Assembly: GCF_000720135.1 (NCBI RefSeq)
Contig: NZ_JOIU01000012.1
Location: 62,001-126,000, forward strand
Reading direction: 5' to 3'
Source of the DNA: Streptomyces sp. NRRL S-1022
Lineage (GTDB): Bacteria > Actinomycetota > Actinomycetes > Streptomycetales > Streptomycetaceae
DNA length: 64,000 bases
Shown one piece after another: positions 50,564-61,643 of this stretch (position 1 is the first letter of the stretch; every line of letters starts with the position of its first letter). Below the pieces are notes generated by a model. The model was not told the origin of the DNA and did not search any database. It saw only the letters and a program-made list of their open reading frames with translations. The translations under genes and the position numbers were made by a program.

Positions 50564-50729
50564 CGGATCTTAAAGGACGTCGGAATTGCGCCATCTACGG
50601 TAGCAGGTCACCGGGCAGGCCTCCGCCACCCCTCGGGCACGCGTGCGGCACCCTTGCGTCACCCCGATTTCACCCGGTTGGCCCAACCCGCCGCCACTAC
50701 CACGGAAGAGTCGGTGTGGACCATTCGGC

Positions 50730-50768
50730 TTGACGCAGGAGAGTCACGCTGCGTAACCTCACAGTGAG
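50730..50768 (+). promoter_or_regulatory. bldD promoter with BldD-box-like palindrome
   Basis: TTGACG (50730-50735) and TAACCT (50754-50759) with an 18-nt spacer form the promoter. The palindrome CTCAC-A-GTGAG (50758-50768), flanked by GTAAC and GTTAC, overlaps the -10 box and start site. BldD is known to repress its own promoter, and this matches its TCAC/GTGA half-site style. Confidence 0.7.
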
Positions 50769-50828
50769 TTACCAGCCGCGCGGCGGGAAGACAGTCCGGT
50801 CGCGTCGACACAGTGTCCGGGGAGCTAT

Positions 50829-51332
50829 ATGTCCAGCGAATACGCCAAACAGCTCGGGGCCAAGCTCCGGGCCATCCGCACCCAGCAGGGCCTTTCCCTC
50901 CACGGTGTCGAGGAGAAGTCCCAGGGTCGCTGGAAGGCCGTGGTGGTCGGTTCGTACGAGCGCGGCGACCGCGCCGTGACCGTGCAGCGACTCGCCGAGC
51001 TGGCCGATTTCTATGGCGTTCCGGTGCAGGAGCTCCTGCCGGGCACCACGCCGGGCGGCGCCGCCGAGCCGCCGCCGAAGCTGGTCCTCGACCTGGAGCG
51101 GCTGGCCACCGTGCCGGCCGAGAAGGCGGGCCCCCTGCAGCGCTACGCGGCGACGATCCAGTCCCAGCGCGGCGACTACAACGGCAAGGTGCTCTCCATC
51201 CGCCAGGACGACCTGCGCACACTCGCCGTCATCTACGACCAGTCCCCCTCGGTCCTCACCGAGCAGCTGATCAGCTGGGGCGTTCTGGACGCGGACGCGC
51301 GTCGCGCGGTCGCCACCCACGAAGACGCGTAA
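50829..51332 (+). CDS. bldD: BldD, c-di-GMP-responsive master regulator of development
   Basis: A 167-residue protein identical in length to S. coelicolor BldD. N-terminal XRE-type DNA-binding domain (about 1-75, GAKLRAIRTQQGLSLHGVEE and SYERGDRAVTVQRLAELAD) and C-terminal c-di-GMP domain (about 80-167) with the RxD-x8-RxxD signature visible as RGDYNGKVLSIRQDD. Tetrameric c-di-GMP makes BldD dimerise and repress sporulation genes during vegetative growth. Transcribed away from the pyr operon and closed by a 17-bp terminator. Confidence 0.98.
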   Translation: MSSEYAKQLGAKLRAIRTQQGLSLHGVEEKSQGRWKAVVVGSYERGDRAVTVQRLAELADFYGVPVQELLPGTTPGGAAEPPPKLVLDLERLATVPAEKAGPLQRYAATIQSQRGDYNGKVLSIRQDDLRTLAVIYDQSPSVLTEQLISWGVLDADARRAVATHEDA

Positions 51333-51363
51333 GCACTCCACAGCCTCAGCAGAAACGTGCCGC

Positions 51364-51401
51364 CCGGGGTGGCCGGAACCATGCGGTTCCGGCCACCCCG
51401 G
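51364..51401 (+). terminator. bldD terminator
   Basis: Perfect 17-bp stem CCGGGGTGGCCGGAACC (51364-51380) and its complement (51385-51401) with a 4-nt ATGC loop, 32 nt past the bldD stop. Confidence 0.8.
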
Positions 51402-51442
51402 CGGCGTTCGGGCGTCCGGGCGTCCGCATCTTCGCCGGAACG

Positions 51443-51482
51443 CCGGAGGGCCCGCAGCACAGGCGTGCTGCGGGCCCTCCGG
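51443..51482 (-). terminator. nusB terminator
   Basis: Perfect 18-bp stem CCGGAGGGCCCGCAGCAC (51443-51460) and its complement (51465-51482) with a 4-nt loop, 18 nt past the nusB stop. Together with the bldD terminator it forms a back-to-back pair between convergent genes. Confidence 0.8.
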
Positions 51483-51500
51483 TGGTGGCGTGCGGGGCGG

Positions 51501-51935
51501 TCAGGCCTCGTCCCGGCGCAGGGACGGCTTGAGCTCCTTCAGGCGGCCCAGCAGTCCGTTGACGAACGAGGGCGACTCGTCGGTCGAGAACTCCTTCGCC
51601 AGCTGCACCATCTCGTCCAGGACGACGGCGTCCGGGGTCTCGTCGACCCAGATCAGCTCGTACGCGCCCAGCCGCAGGATGTTGCGGTCCACGACCGGCA
51701 TACGGTCGAGCGTCCAGCCGACCGCGTACTGGGCGATCAGCTCGTCGATCCGCCTGGCGCGCACGGCGTAGCCCTCGACCAGCTGCATCGTGTACTCGCT
51801 GACCGGTGGCTGCCGGGTGTCGGACCGGGAGAGCCGGATCCAGTCCGCGAGGACCGTCAGGACGTCGGCGCCGCGCTGGTCGCCCTCGAAGAGGATCTGG
51901 AAGGCGCGCTTGCGGGCCGTGTTGCGGGCAGCCAC
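51501..51935 (-). CDS. nusB: transcription antitermination factor NusB
   Basis: A 144-residue all-helical RNA-binding protein of the rRNA antitermination complex. N-terminal ARNTARKRAFQILFEGDQRG, central IDELIAQYAVGWTLDRMPVVDRNILRLGAYE and C-terminal VLDEMVQLAKEFSTDESPSFVNGLLGRL match the family. It starts 2 bp after the efp stop, so the two are cotranscribed in the common efp-nusB arrangement. Confidence 0.96.
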   Translation of the reverse strand: MAARNTARKRAFQILFEGDQRGADVLTVLADWIRLSRSDTRQPPVSEYTMQLVEGYAVRARRIDELIAQYAVGWTLDRMPVVDRNILRLGAYELIWVDETPDAVVLDEMVQLAKEFSTDESPSFVNGLLGRLKELKPSLRRDEA

Positions 51936-51937
51936 GG

Positions 51938-52504
51938 TTAGCTGTTCACCCGGCCGAGGTAGTCGCTGGTGCGGGTGTCGACCTTGATCTTCTCACCGGT
52001 GGTGATGAAGAGCGGGACCTGGATCTGGTGGCCGGTCTCCAGGGTGGCGGGCTTGGTGCCACCGGTGGAGCGGTCGCCCTGGACGCCCGGCTCGGTCTCC
52101 TGGACGGTCAGCTCGACGGCGGCCGGCAGCTCGACGAAGAGCACCTCGCCCTCGTGCTGCGCGACGGTGGCCGTGAAGCCCTCGATGAGGAAGTTGGCGG
52201 CGTCGCCGACGGCCTTACGGTCGACCATCAGCTGGTCGTAGGTCTCCATGTCCATGAAGACGAAGTACTCGCCGTCCATGTACGAGAACTGCATGTCGCG
52301 CTTGTCGACAGTGGCCGTCTCGACCTTGACACCGGCGTTGAAGGTCTTGTCGACGACCTTGCCGGAGAGCACGTTCTTGAGCTTGGTGCGCACGAAGGCG
52401 GGGCCCTTGCCGGGCTTGACGTGCTGGAACTCGACGACGGACCAGAGCTGGCCGCCTTCGAGCTTGAGCACCAGGCCGTTCTTGAGGTCGTTCGTGGAAG
52501 CCAC
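51938..52504 (-). CDS. efp: translation elongation factor P
   Basis: A 188-residue EF-P that rescues ribosomes at polyproline. The tip loop of domain I reads [12 protein letters not shown]; this PGKGP form belongs to the actinobacterial subfamily whose lysine is thought to work without modification, and no epmA, epmB or earP gene is nearby. GTG 52504 (ASTNDLKNG follows) gives the usual length. Many neighbours, such as mltG and the Pro-rich P-loop protein, carry polyproline stretches that would need it. Confidence 0.96.
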   Translation of the reverse strand: MASTNDLKNGLVLKLEGGQLWSVVEFQHVKPGKGPAFVRTKLKNVLSGKVVDKTFNAGVKVETATVDKRDMQFSYMDGEYFVFMDMETYDQLMVDRKAVGDAANFLIEGFTATVAQHEGEVLFVELPAAVELTVQETEPGVQGDRSTGGTKPATLETGHQIQVPLFITTGEKIKVDTRTSDYLGRVNS

Positions 52505-52554
52505 GGTTGCGGAATCTCCTGGACTGACGTGGACGACCCCGGGGGCACGCACTC

Positions 52555-53661
52555 CTACAGCGCGAGCAGCTCCTTGGTCGTGATGGTGAGTAGCTCGGGT
52601 CCGCCGTCCGCCTCAGGGCGCACGACGAGCGTGTCATCGATCCGGACGCCGCCCCGGCCCGGGAGGTGGACCCCCGGTTCGACGGTGACCGGCACGCAAG
52701 CGTCCAGTTTACCCATGGCCGAGGGGGCCAACTGCGGGTCCTCGTCGATTTCCAGTCCGACACCGTGGCCGGTCAGCGGTGGCAGGGCCTCCGCATAGCC
52801 CGCGGAGTCCAGCACCTGGCGGGCCGCGCGGTCGACGTCACGGTAGGCGGCGCCGGGTGCCAGGGCCTCGCGTCCGGCACGCTGAGCGGCGAAGACGAGG
52901 TCGTAGAGCTGGATCTGCCAGTCCGCGGGCGAGGTGCCGATGACGAAGGTGCGGCCGATCTCGCAGCGGTAGCCGCGGTAGGTGGCGCCCAGGCACACGG
53001 AGAGGAAGTCGCCCTCCTCCACCCGCCGGTCGGTGGGGCGGTGGCCGCGGCGGCCGGCGTGCGGTCCGGTGGCCACGGAGGTGGAGAAGGCCGGCCCGTC
53101 GGCACCGTGGTCGACCAGGCGCCGCTCCAGCTCCAGGGCGAGGTGCCGTTCGGTGCGGCCGACCAGGATGGACTCCAGCAGCTCGCCGAGGGCCTGGTCG
53201 GCGATCTCGGCGCCGATGCGCAGGCAGGAGATCTCCTCCTCGTCCTTGACCACCCTGAGCTGTTCGACGGCTCCGCCGAGGTCGGCGAGGCGGAGCCTGG
53301 GGGCCACGGAGCCGATGGCCCGGTGCCGGGCGACGGTGAGGTGGTGTTCCTCGACCGCCAGGGAGTCTGCGTCCTGACCGGCGGCGATGCCGGCCGCCGC
53401 GACGGCGGCGTCACCGTCGCTCGTCGGGAGGACGTGCAGGCGCAGGTTCTCGTCCGGCCGGCCTTCGTGGGGGCGGTCGTCCGGCGGGCCGGCGCAGACC
53501 AGGAGATCCTCGCGTCTGCCGAGCAGCAGGACGGCGCCCTGCGGGGCTGCGGCGGCGAGGTAGCGGACGTTGGCCGGGCGGGTGACGAGCGCTGCCGCGG
53601 TGCCGGCCGCGTTGACGTGGTCCCTCAGCCGGGATCGGCGGTTCGCGTACACCTCTGACAT
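52555..53661 (-). CDS. pepQ: Xaa-Pro aminopeptidase/dipeptidase (M24)
   Basis: A 368-residue creatinase-fold peptidase cleaving X-Pro bonds. N-terminal domain (about 1-130, [22 protein letters not shown]) and C-terminal pita-bread metallopeptidase (about 135-360) with the sequence [19 protein letters not shown] in which one metal ligand is replaced, then [16 protein letters not shown] and [11 protein letters not shown]. The usual first Asp-x-Asp pair (DxGxxxxGYxxD) reads [12 protein letters not shown], so metal binding may be altered. It starts the pepQ-efp-nusB operon; upstream is a 33-bp minisatellite. Confidence 0.85.
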   Translation of the reverse strand: MSEVYANRRSRLRDHVNAAGTAAALVTRPANVRYLAAAAPQGAVLLLGRREDLLVCAGPPDDRPHEGRPDENLRLHVLPTSDGDAAVAAAGIAAGQDADSLAVEEHHLTVARHRAIGSVAPRLRLADLGGAVEQLRVVKDEEEISCLRIGAEIADQALGELLESILVGRTERHLALELERRLVDHGADGPAFSTSVATGPHAGRRGHRPTDRRVEEGDFLSVCLGATYRGYRCEIGRTFVIGTSPADWQIQLYDLVFAAQRAGREALAPGAAYRDVDRAARQVLDSAGYAEALPPLTGHGVGLEIDEDPQLAPSAMGKLDACVPVTVEPGVHLPGRGGVRIDDTLVVRPEADGGPELLTITTKELLAL

Positions 53662-53750
53662 GAGATGAGCGTAGGAGTTTTGTGCGGGTTGTGCCGATTC
53701 GTGGGGGCCGAGTGGGGCTCCCGGGCAGGTGGCGGGCGGTGCGGCCGGCC

Positions 53751-54150
53751 TGGCGGGGGGCGGTGCGGCCGGCCGTCAGCGGTCGGCCCGGCGCGGTGCG
53801 GCCGTCAGCGGTCGGCCCGGCGCGGTGGGGCGAGCCGCCGACGGTCGGCCCGGTGCGATGCGGCCAGCCGCCGACGGTCGGCCCGGTGCGATGCGGCCAG
53901 CCGCCGGCCCGGCGCGGTGCGGTGCGGCCGGCCGTCAGCGGTCGGCCCGGCGCTGTGCGGCGAGCCGTCGACGGTCGGCCCTGTGCGGTGCAGCCAGCCG
54001 CCGACGGTCGGCCCTGTGCGGTGCAGCCAGCCGCCGACGGTCGGCCCGGCATGGTGCGGCCAGCCGCTGACAGTCGGCCCGGCGTAGTGCGGTCAGCCGT
54101 TGGCCTGGCGCGGGGAGCCGCCGACGGCGGCCGGCCCGGCCCGGTGCGGT
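53751..54150. repeat. 33-bp tandem repeat (minisatellite), about 11-12 copies
   Basis: Head-to-tail copies of GCGGCCAGCCGCCGACGGTC followed by GGCCCGGTGCGGT vary slightly; complete 33-bp units occur at 53765-53797, 53827-53859 and 53860-53892 and in five consecutive units from about 53924 to 54088, with shortened units of 29 and 26 bp between. Because 33 is a multiple of three, all six frames stay open and give 11-residue repeats, but no start signal or neighbour supports coding. It fills the 488-bp gap between the P-loop gene and pepQ; its last copy contains the P-loop gene's stop codon. Confidence 0.85.
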
Positions 54151-55022
54151 CACCAGTTAGGCGGGCTCGCGATCGCCCGGGCCAGGACCTCGTCCAGCAC
54201 GCGGGCCGTGCCGGGGACGTCCAGCTGGGAGTTGTCGATGATCGGCAGGCCCGAGCCGTACCAGCCGGCCATGCGGCCGTGGATGCGGGCCACCTCCTCG
54301 TCGGTGAGGCGACGGTTGCCGGTGCGTTCGGCGTTGCGCTCCAGGACGACGTCCAGGCCCGGCAGGAGGACCACCGGGAGCAGGCCGGGTCCCACGTGCC
54401 GCTTCCAGCCGCCCAGACCCACGACCGGGCGGTCCGGAAAGACGGCGTCGTCCAGGATGCAGGAGATGCCGTTGGCGAGGAAGTTGCGGGCGGCGAAGCC
54501 GCAGGTGCGGCGGGCCAGGCGGTACTGCGCCTCGGAGTGGTCGTTCCAGCCGGACTGGGGGTCGGCGAAGCCCGAGCGGACCCATTCGCGGACGTCGTCC
54601 AGGCTGATGTGGGCCGTGGGGACACGGCGGTGGTCCGCCCAGTACTTGGCGACGCTGGTCTTGCCCGCGCCGGCCGGGCCGATGAGCAGGACGGCGAGGG
54701 TGGTGGCCGTCGGGTCCGTCGCGGTGGCCGCCGCGGGCGCGCCGACCGGGCCGCCGGGTGGCAGTTGCACGTGCCCGGTGGTATCGGGGGCCGGCGCTCC
54801 CGAGGTGTGCTGCGGCGGCACCGGCCCGGAGGGGGCCGGGGGCTGCTGCGGGGCGGGCGGCACGGGGCCCGGCGGGACCGGGAACCCCGGCCCCGGCGGC
54901 GGGGGGACGGGCGCGGGTCCCTGGGAGGTGCCCGGGTGGTGCGCGGCCGGCGCCCAGCCGGCGTGCGGTCCCTGCCCCTGCTGGTGGGGCGGCGGCAGCG
55001 GTGACCCCACTGCGTGCTGCAT
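54150..55022 (-). CDS. Pro-rich P-loop kinase-like protein
   Basis: A 290-residue protein. Residues 1 to about 105 are a Pro/Gly/Gln-rich disordered tail; then comes a P-loop kinase domain with Walker A LLIGPAGAGKTSVAK (about 111-125), ISLDDVREWVRSGFADPQSG and a later DDAVFPDRP. This resembles the AAA_33/zeta-toxin-like or polynucleotide-kinase-like group. Substrate unknown. It is a conserved streptomycete gene between aroB and pepQ, with a hairpin upstream and a minisatellite at its 3' end. No antitoxin-like partner is visible. Confidence 0.75.
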   Translation of the reverse strand: MQHAVGSPLPPPHQQGQGPHAGWAPAAHHPGTSQGPAPVPPPPGPGFPVPPGPVPPAPQQPPAPSGPVPPQHTSGAPAPDTTGHVQLPPGGPVGAPAAATATDPTATTLAVLLIGPAGAGKTSVAKYWADHRRVPTAHISLDDVREWVRSGFADPQSGWNDHSEAQYRLARRTCGFAARNFLANGISCILDDAVFPDRPVVGLGGWKRHVGPGLLPVVLLPGLDVVLERNAERTGNRRLTDEEVARIHGRMAGWYGSGLPIIDNSQLDVPGTARVLDEVLARAIASPPNW

Positions 55023-55098
55023 CCGTTGCCACTCCGTCTCGTACAGGCGATGCGTGCCGGCAGCGGGGCGTACCCCGCTTCTTGCCGAACGGTACCGT

Positions 55099-55129
55099 CC
55101 CCGGCCGTCGTTTGGTGAAACGGCCGGGG
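55099..55129 (-). terminator. terminator after aroB
   Basis: CCCCGGCCGT (55099-55108) pairs with ACGGCCGGGG (55120-55129) with an 11-nt loop, 82 nt past the aroB stop, before the P-loop gene. Confidence 0.6.
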
Positions 55130-55210
55130 GCGGCCCGAAGTGCCCGGTGGGCGAGGGAAATCGGACGCGGGGGGAACAGCTCGGCGGAACGGACCGGGAC
55201 GGACCCTAAG

Positions 55211-57998
<2,788 letters not shown>

Positions 57999-58162
57999 CG
58001 GTGCTCCTCAGTGCTCGCGCCCGGTACTGCCCTGCGCACGCGCGTCCTGGCGTGCGGTGACGGCGCCACCGGGTGCGCGACCCCGGTTCGCCACCTCCGA
58101 TCCTCCCACGTCCGGGGGCGGGGACCGGCCGCCGGTCCAGCAGGCGGACGCGCGCGTGGGCG

Positions 58163-59002
58163 TCAGCGGGCCGCGAGCGCCTTCTCGCCGGCGTGCCGCA
58201 TGGCCTCCAGCGGGCCCGGGGCGCGCCCGGTCATCTGCTCGAACTGGAGTACGGCCTGGTGGACCAGCAGGTCCAGTCCGCTGACCACGGCGCCGCCGAA
58301 CATGGACCAGCGGGCCGCCAGCTCGGTGGGCCAGGGCTCGTAGAGCACGTCGAAGAGGGTGGCGGGGCGTTCGGGTACGGCGGCGGCGAGGGCGTCGGTG
58401 GTGCCGGCGGGCGTGGTGGCGATCACCAGCGGGGCGCGCAGCGCCTCGGCCGCGTGCGACCAGTCCGCCGTACGGACCTCCACGTCGAGCCGTTCGCCCC
58501 ACTGCCGCATCTCGGCGGCGCGGGCCTCGCTGCGGACGTAGGCGACGACCTCGCCGGTGCAGACCCGGGCCAGCGCGGCGAGCGCGGAGGACGCGGTGGC
58601 GCCGGCGCCGAGGATCGCGGCGGAGTCGACCTGTTCGATGCCGTGCTCGCGCAGGGCGGCCACCATGCCGGGGATGTCGGTGTTGTCGCCGAGCCGGCGT
58701 CCGTCCTCGGTGAGGACCAGCGTGTTGACGGCGTCGACCGAGGCGGCCGTGTCGCTGATCTCGTCGAGCAGCGGGATGACCGCCCGCTTCAGCGGCATGG
58801 TCAGCGACAGCCCGGCCCACTCCGGGCCGAGCCGGTCCAGGAACCCGGGCAGGGCGGCCTCGTCGACGTCGAAACTGTCGTACGACCAGCCGGCGAGTCC
58901 GGCCGCCTCGTACGCGGCCCGGTGCAGCGCCGGGGAGAGGGAGTGGGCGATCGGCGAACCGAGCACCGCGGCACGACGGCCGTCAACTGCCTTCGATGTC
59001 AT
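58163..59002 (-). CDS. aroE: shikimate dehydrogenase
   Basis: A 279-residue NADP enzyme reducing dehydroshikimate. AVLGSPIAHSLSPALHRAAY binds shikimate, LSLTMPLKRAVIPL carries the catalytic Lys, GDNTDIPGMVAAL the Asp, and AILGAGATASSALAALAR the NADP loop; the C-terminal GLDLLVHQAVLQFEQMTG closes it. It stands at the head of the aro genes, behind a 380-bp non-coding stretch downstream of mltG. Confidence 0.95.
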   Translation of the reverse strand: MTSKAVDGRRAAVLGSPIAHSLSPALHRAAYEAAGLAGWSYDSFDVDEAALPGFLDRLGPEWAGLSLTMPLKRAVIPLLDEISDTAASVDAVNTLVLTEDGRRLGDNTDIPGMVAALREHGIEQVDSAAILGAGATASSALAALARVCTGEVVAYVRSEARAAEMRQWGERLDVEVRTADWSHAAEALRAPLVIATTPAGTTDALAAAVPERPATLFDVLYEPWPTELAARWSMFGGAVVSGLDLLVHQAVLQFEQMTGRAPGPLEAMRHAGEKALAAR

Positions 59003-59382
59003 GGAGAGCTGCCCTCGAATTCCACGGATTCAGGCTACCTGACCGACCTTCCGCCCCTCCTGCCGCAGGCGGGTGAGTCGCGCCCATCAGTTGGCGAGTG
59101 CCCTGCGCAGGAGCACGTCGGTCTTACGGATGAGGTGAGGCGCCAGCGACGGACTGGTGAGTTTATCCACCAGAAAGTCCTGTCTGCCGCTTGGCAGGAC
59201 ACCTGACCGCACAACACGATCAGGGAGTCCACGACCCACACGTCGTCCAGCTACAGGCCGCGGCCGGGAACCGGTGCGGCCCGCTCGGCCGCTTACAAGA
59301 GAGCGAGGCCGGCCTGTACCAGCTTCCTCCTGGCCGTTCACACAGCCCGTCCCTCAGTGCAGCGAGTGGCCGCGCGCTGCCA
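59003..59382. other. 380-bp non-coding or degenerate stretch with lower GC
   Basis: Between mltG and aroE I find no gene with a plausible start, codon use or family match. Short minus-strand frames (for example 59087-59341) end in a protein-like run, DKLTSPSLAPHLIRK, that might be the remnant of a gene. GC content falls below the genome norm, as in the adjoining 3' half of mltG. Confidence 0.4.
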
Positions 59383-61041
59383 TCAGTTCTTGTTCCTCGC
59401 CGCGTTCCACTCGTCGACTAGCTTCTCGTGGTCCGCGAGCGTCTTCGTGAACTTGCTGGTCTTGCCGTCCATCGAGATGAAGTAGTACCAGCCGTCGTGA
59501 GTCGGGTTGAGCGCACCCCTGAGCGCCTCCTCGCCAGGGTTGTCGATAGGCCCCGGCGGCAACCCCTTCGAGAAGTAGGTGTTGTAGGGGTTGCCGTACC
59601 TACGCAGCTCGGCGATGCTCAGATCGAGCTTGCTCTGATTCTTCACGTAGTTGTAGGTGGAGTCGAACTCCAGTCGACCGTAGGTCTGAGGGTTATCAAC
59701 CTTGAGTCGGTTGTATACGACCTCCGCCATCTTGCGGAAATCATCGTGACTGGTGCCCTCGGCCTGCACCAAGCTCGCCACTGTGAGCAGTTGCCAAGGA
59801 CTTTCGAGGCCAAGCGCTTGTGCCTTGTTTTCCAGACCCAACGCTTTGAACTCTGCAGTGGACTGAGCCACCATCTTCCTGAGAACGGCCGCAGGCTTTT
59901 GCCCCTTGGTGACCGCGTAGCTTGAGGGGTAGAGGAAGCCTTCCAGCGGGTCCTTCAGGTTCGGGTGATCCGTCGCCCAAGCGGGCAGCCCAAGGTGCTT
60001 GTACTCCTTCTTCGCAACACGTGCCGTGGTACCCGCCTTGACTCCGAGGCGCTTGTCGATCAGGGCGTACACCGCTGTGTTGCGGAGGCCCTCGGCGATG
60101 ATCAGGTTGCTGCGGCTCTTCGGGCTCAGCATCAGTTCCACCGCGCTCGCGGCGGACATCTCCTTCTCCAGGGTGTAGACCCCGTCCTGGAGCGATTTAC
60201 CGTCAGGGTTGGCCTGCAGTGCGGAGACGAACGCGGCGGCGCTCTCGATGACACCCGCGTCCTTCAGCTTCTGGCCGATCTCCCAACCCCCTGCGCCCTT
60301 GGGGATCTCGACTGTGACCTGCTCCCCGTTGCCGTCGCCCGCGTAGTCCGGAGCCGTGCCGAAACGATTTTGGTAGAACTGGTAGCCGAAGTACCCGACT
60401 CCGGCCAGGCCGCCGCCGAACACCAGGACGACCACCATGCAGGCGCAGCCGGTGCGCCGCTTCTTGCTCTTGACGGGCTTCTTTCCCTTGCCGCGCCGCT
60501 CCCGCCGGCTCTGGAGCTCGTGCTCCTCGTCGCCCTCCGCGCCGTCCCCCGCGAGCACGGCGTGCTCCTCGTCGCCCGCCGTCTCCGGCCCGGGCTCCGG
60601 CTCGGGGCGCCTGCGGCCGGGCGGCTCCGGCGGCGGATAGGCGTCCTCGGTGCCGTAGAAGTCGGGCTGCTCGGTTCCGTAGGCCACGGGCTGCTGGCCG
60701 TACGGGTCGCCCGGGTCGGCCGCGTACGGCACCTGGCCGTGGGTGCCGGTCGCGTCCCAGCCACCCTGATGGAACTGCTGCTGAGGCTGGCCGTGAAACT
60801 GCTGGTCGAATTGCTGCCGGCCGGATCCGTCCGGGTACGCGTGCTGCTGCCCCTCGTAACCGGGCTGCTGCTCCTGGCTCCAGTCGCCGTACTGCGACGC
60901 CTGCGGATGCTGCTGGGGCTGGCCGTCGTAAGGGGACTGCCGGCCCGCGTGGGCCTGCTGTCCTCCCCATCCGCCGTCCCCGTACAACGGGTCCTCCGGA
61001 TGCCACGATTCGGAGCCTTGGCCCCGGCCATACTCAGTCAT
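59383..61041 (-). CDS. mltG: endolytic murein transglycosylase MltG/YceG
   Basis: A 552-residue membrane-anchored lytic transglycosylase that cuts nascent glycan strands. Residues 1 to about 180 are a cytosolic Gln/Gly/Tyr-rich disordered region with QQ repeats; a Lys/Arg patch and membrane helix (CMVVVLVFGGGLAGVGYFGY, about 204-223) follow; the rest is the extracellular YceG domain. The catalytic Glu lies in ASLVQAEGTSHDDFRK (near 430). The gene is joined in position to ruvX and alaS as in most bacteria. Its 3' half has markedly lower GC (for example 31 of 60 bases at 59821-59880) than its 5' half. Confidence 0.93.
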   Translation of the reverse strand: MTEYGRGQGSESWHPEDPLYGDGGWGGQQAHAGRQSPYDGQPQQHPQASQYGDWSQEQQPGYEGQQHAYPDGSGRQQFDQQFHGQPQQQFHQGGWDATGTHGQVPYAADPGDPYGQQPVAYGTEQPDFYGTEDAYPPPEPPGRRRPEPEPGPETAGDEEHAVLAGDGAEGDEEHELQSRRERRGKGKKPVKSKKRRTGCACMVVVLVFGGGLAGVGYFGYQFYQNRFGTAPDYAGDGNGEQVTVEIPKGAGGWEIGQKLKDAGVIESAAAFVSALQANPDGKSLQDGVYTLEKEMSAASAVELMLSPKSRSNLIIAEGLRNTAVYALIDKRLGVKAGTTARVAKKEYKHLGLPAWATDHPNLKDPLEGFLYPSSYAVTKGQKPAAVLRKMVAQSTAEFKALGLENKAQALGLESPWQLLTVASLVQAEGTSHDDFRKMAEVVYNRLKVDNPQTYGRLEFDSTYNYVKNQSKLDLSIAELRRYGNPYNTYFSKGLPPGPIDNPGEEALRGALNPTHDGWYYFISMDGKTSKFTKTLADHEKLVDEWNAARNKN

Positions 61042-61163
61042 CGATCCCCTAGAGCCGCGAGGCCGACGGTCGCGCGGCCGGTGGGCCGGCTTCCGCTCCG
61101 CCTCTTGCTGTGCCCCGGCTGTTCGAACACCGGCGCATCGCGCGGAACGTTACCGTATCGCGA

Positions 61164-61628
61164 TCAGATGACCACTTCGACGCCTTCGCCGGGTGGATTG
61201 CCTGACACCCGTTCGGATTCCAGGGCCTGCTGCAAAATGATGACGGCGGCGGCCTGGTCGATGACCGCGCGGCCCTTCTTCGACCGCACGCCCGAGGCGC
61301 GAAGCCCCTGACTGGCCGTCACCGTCGTCATCCGCTCGTCCACCAGCCGCACCGACACCGGCTCGATGCCCTTGGCCAGCTCCTGGGCGAACGCGCGGAC
61401 CTTGACCGCGGCCGGGCCCTCGCCCCCCTTGAGGGAGCGAGGCAGGCCGACGACGACCTCGATCGGTTCGTACTCCGCCACCAGTTGACGCAACCGGCGG
61501 TGGGCGGCGGGGATGTCCCGGCCGGGGACGGTCTCCACCGGGGTGGCGAGGATCCCGTCGGGGTCGCACGAGGCGACCCCGATCCGGGCGTCCCCGACGT
61601 CGATCGCGAGCCGACGTCCTCTGCGCAT
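61164..61628 (-). CDS. ruvX: RuvX/YqgF Holliday-junction resolvase-like, pre-16S rRNA nuclease
   Basis: A 154-residue RNase H-fold nuclease. Acidic active-site motifs LAIDVGDARIGVASCD (near 8), VVVGLPRSLKGG, VRLVDERMTTVTAS and the final VIDQAAAVIILQQALE are present. YqgF trims the 5' end of 16S rRNA in E. coli; a junction-resolving role is reported in mycobacteria. It begins 15 bp past the alaS stop and is cotranscribed with it and mltG. Confidence 0.94.
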   Translation of the reverse strand: MRRGRRLAIDVGDARIGVASCDPDGILATPVETVPGRDIPAAHRRLRQLVAEYEPIEVVVGLPRSLKGGEGPAAVKVRAFAQELAKGIEPVSVRLVDERMTTVTASQGLRASGVRSKKGRAVIDQAAAVIILQQALESERVSGNPPGEGVEVVI

Positions 61629-61643
61629 GTCCGTGACCGTCTT

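Noticed and set aside
53665..54087. Coding sequence made of 11-residue repeats
   Set aside because: The open frame follows only from the 33-bp period in GC-rich DNA; no start signal, and some units are shortened by 4 or 7 bp, which breaks the frame.
59087..59341. 84-codon minus-strand frame between mltG and aroE
   Set aside because: Only its last 25 residues look protein-like and there is no clear start signal; treated as possible gene debris rather than a gene.
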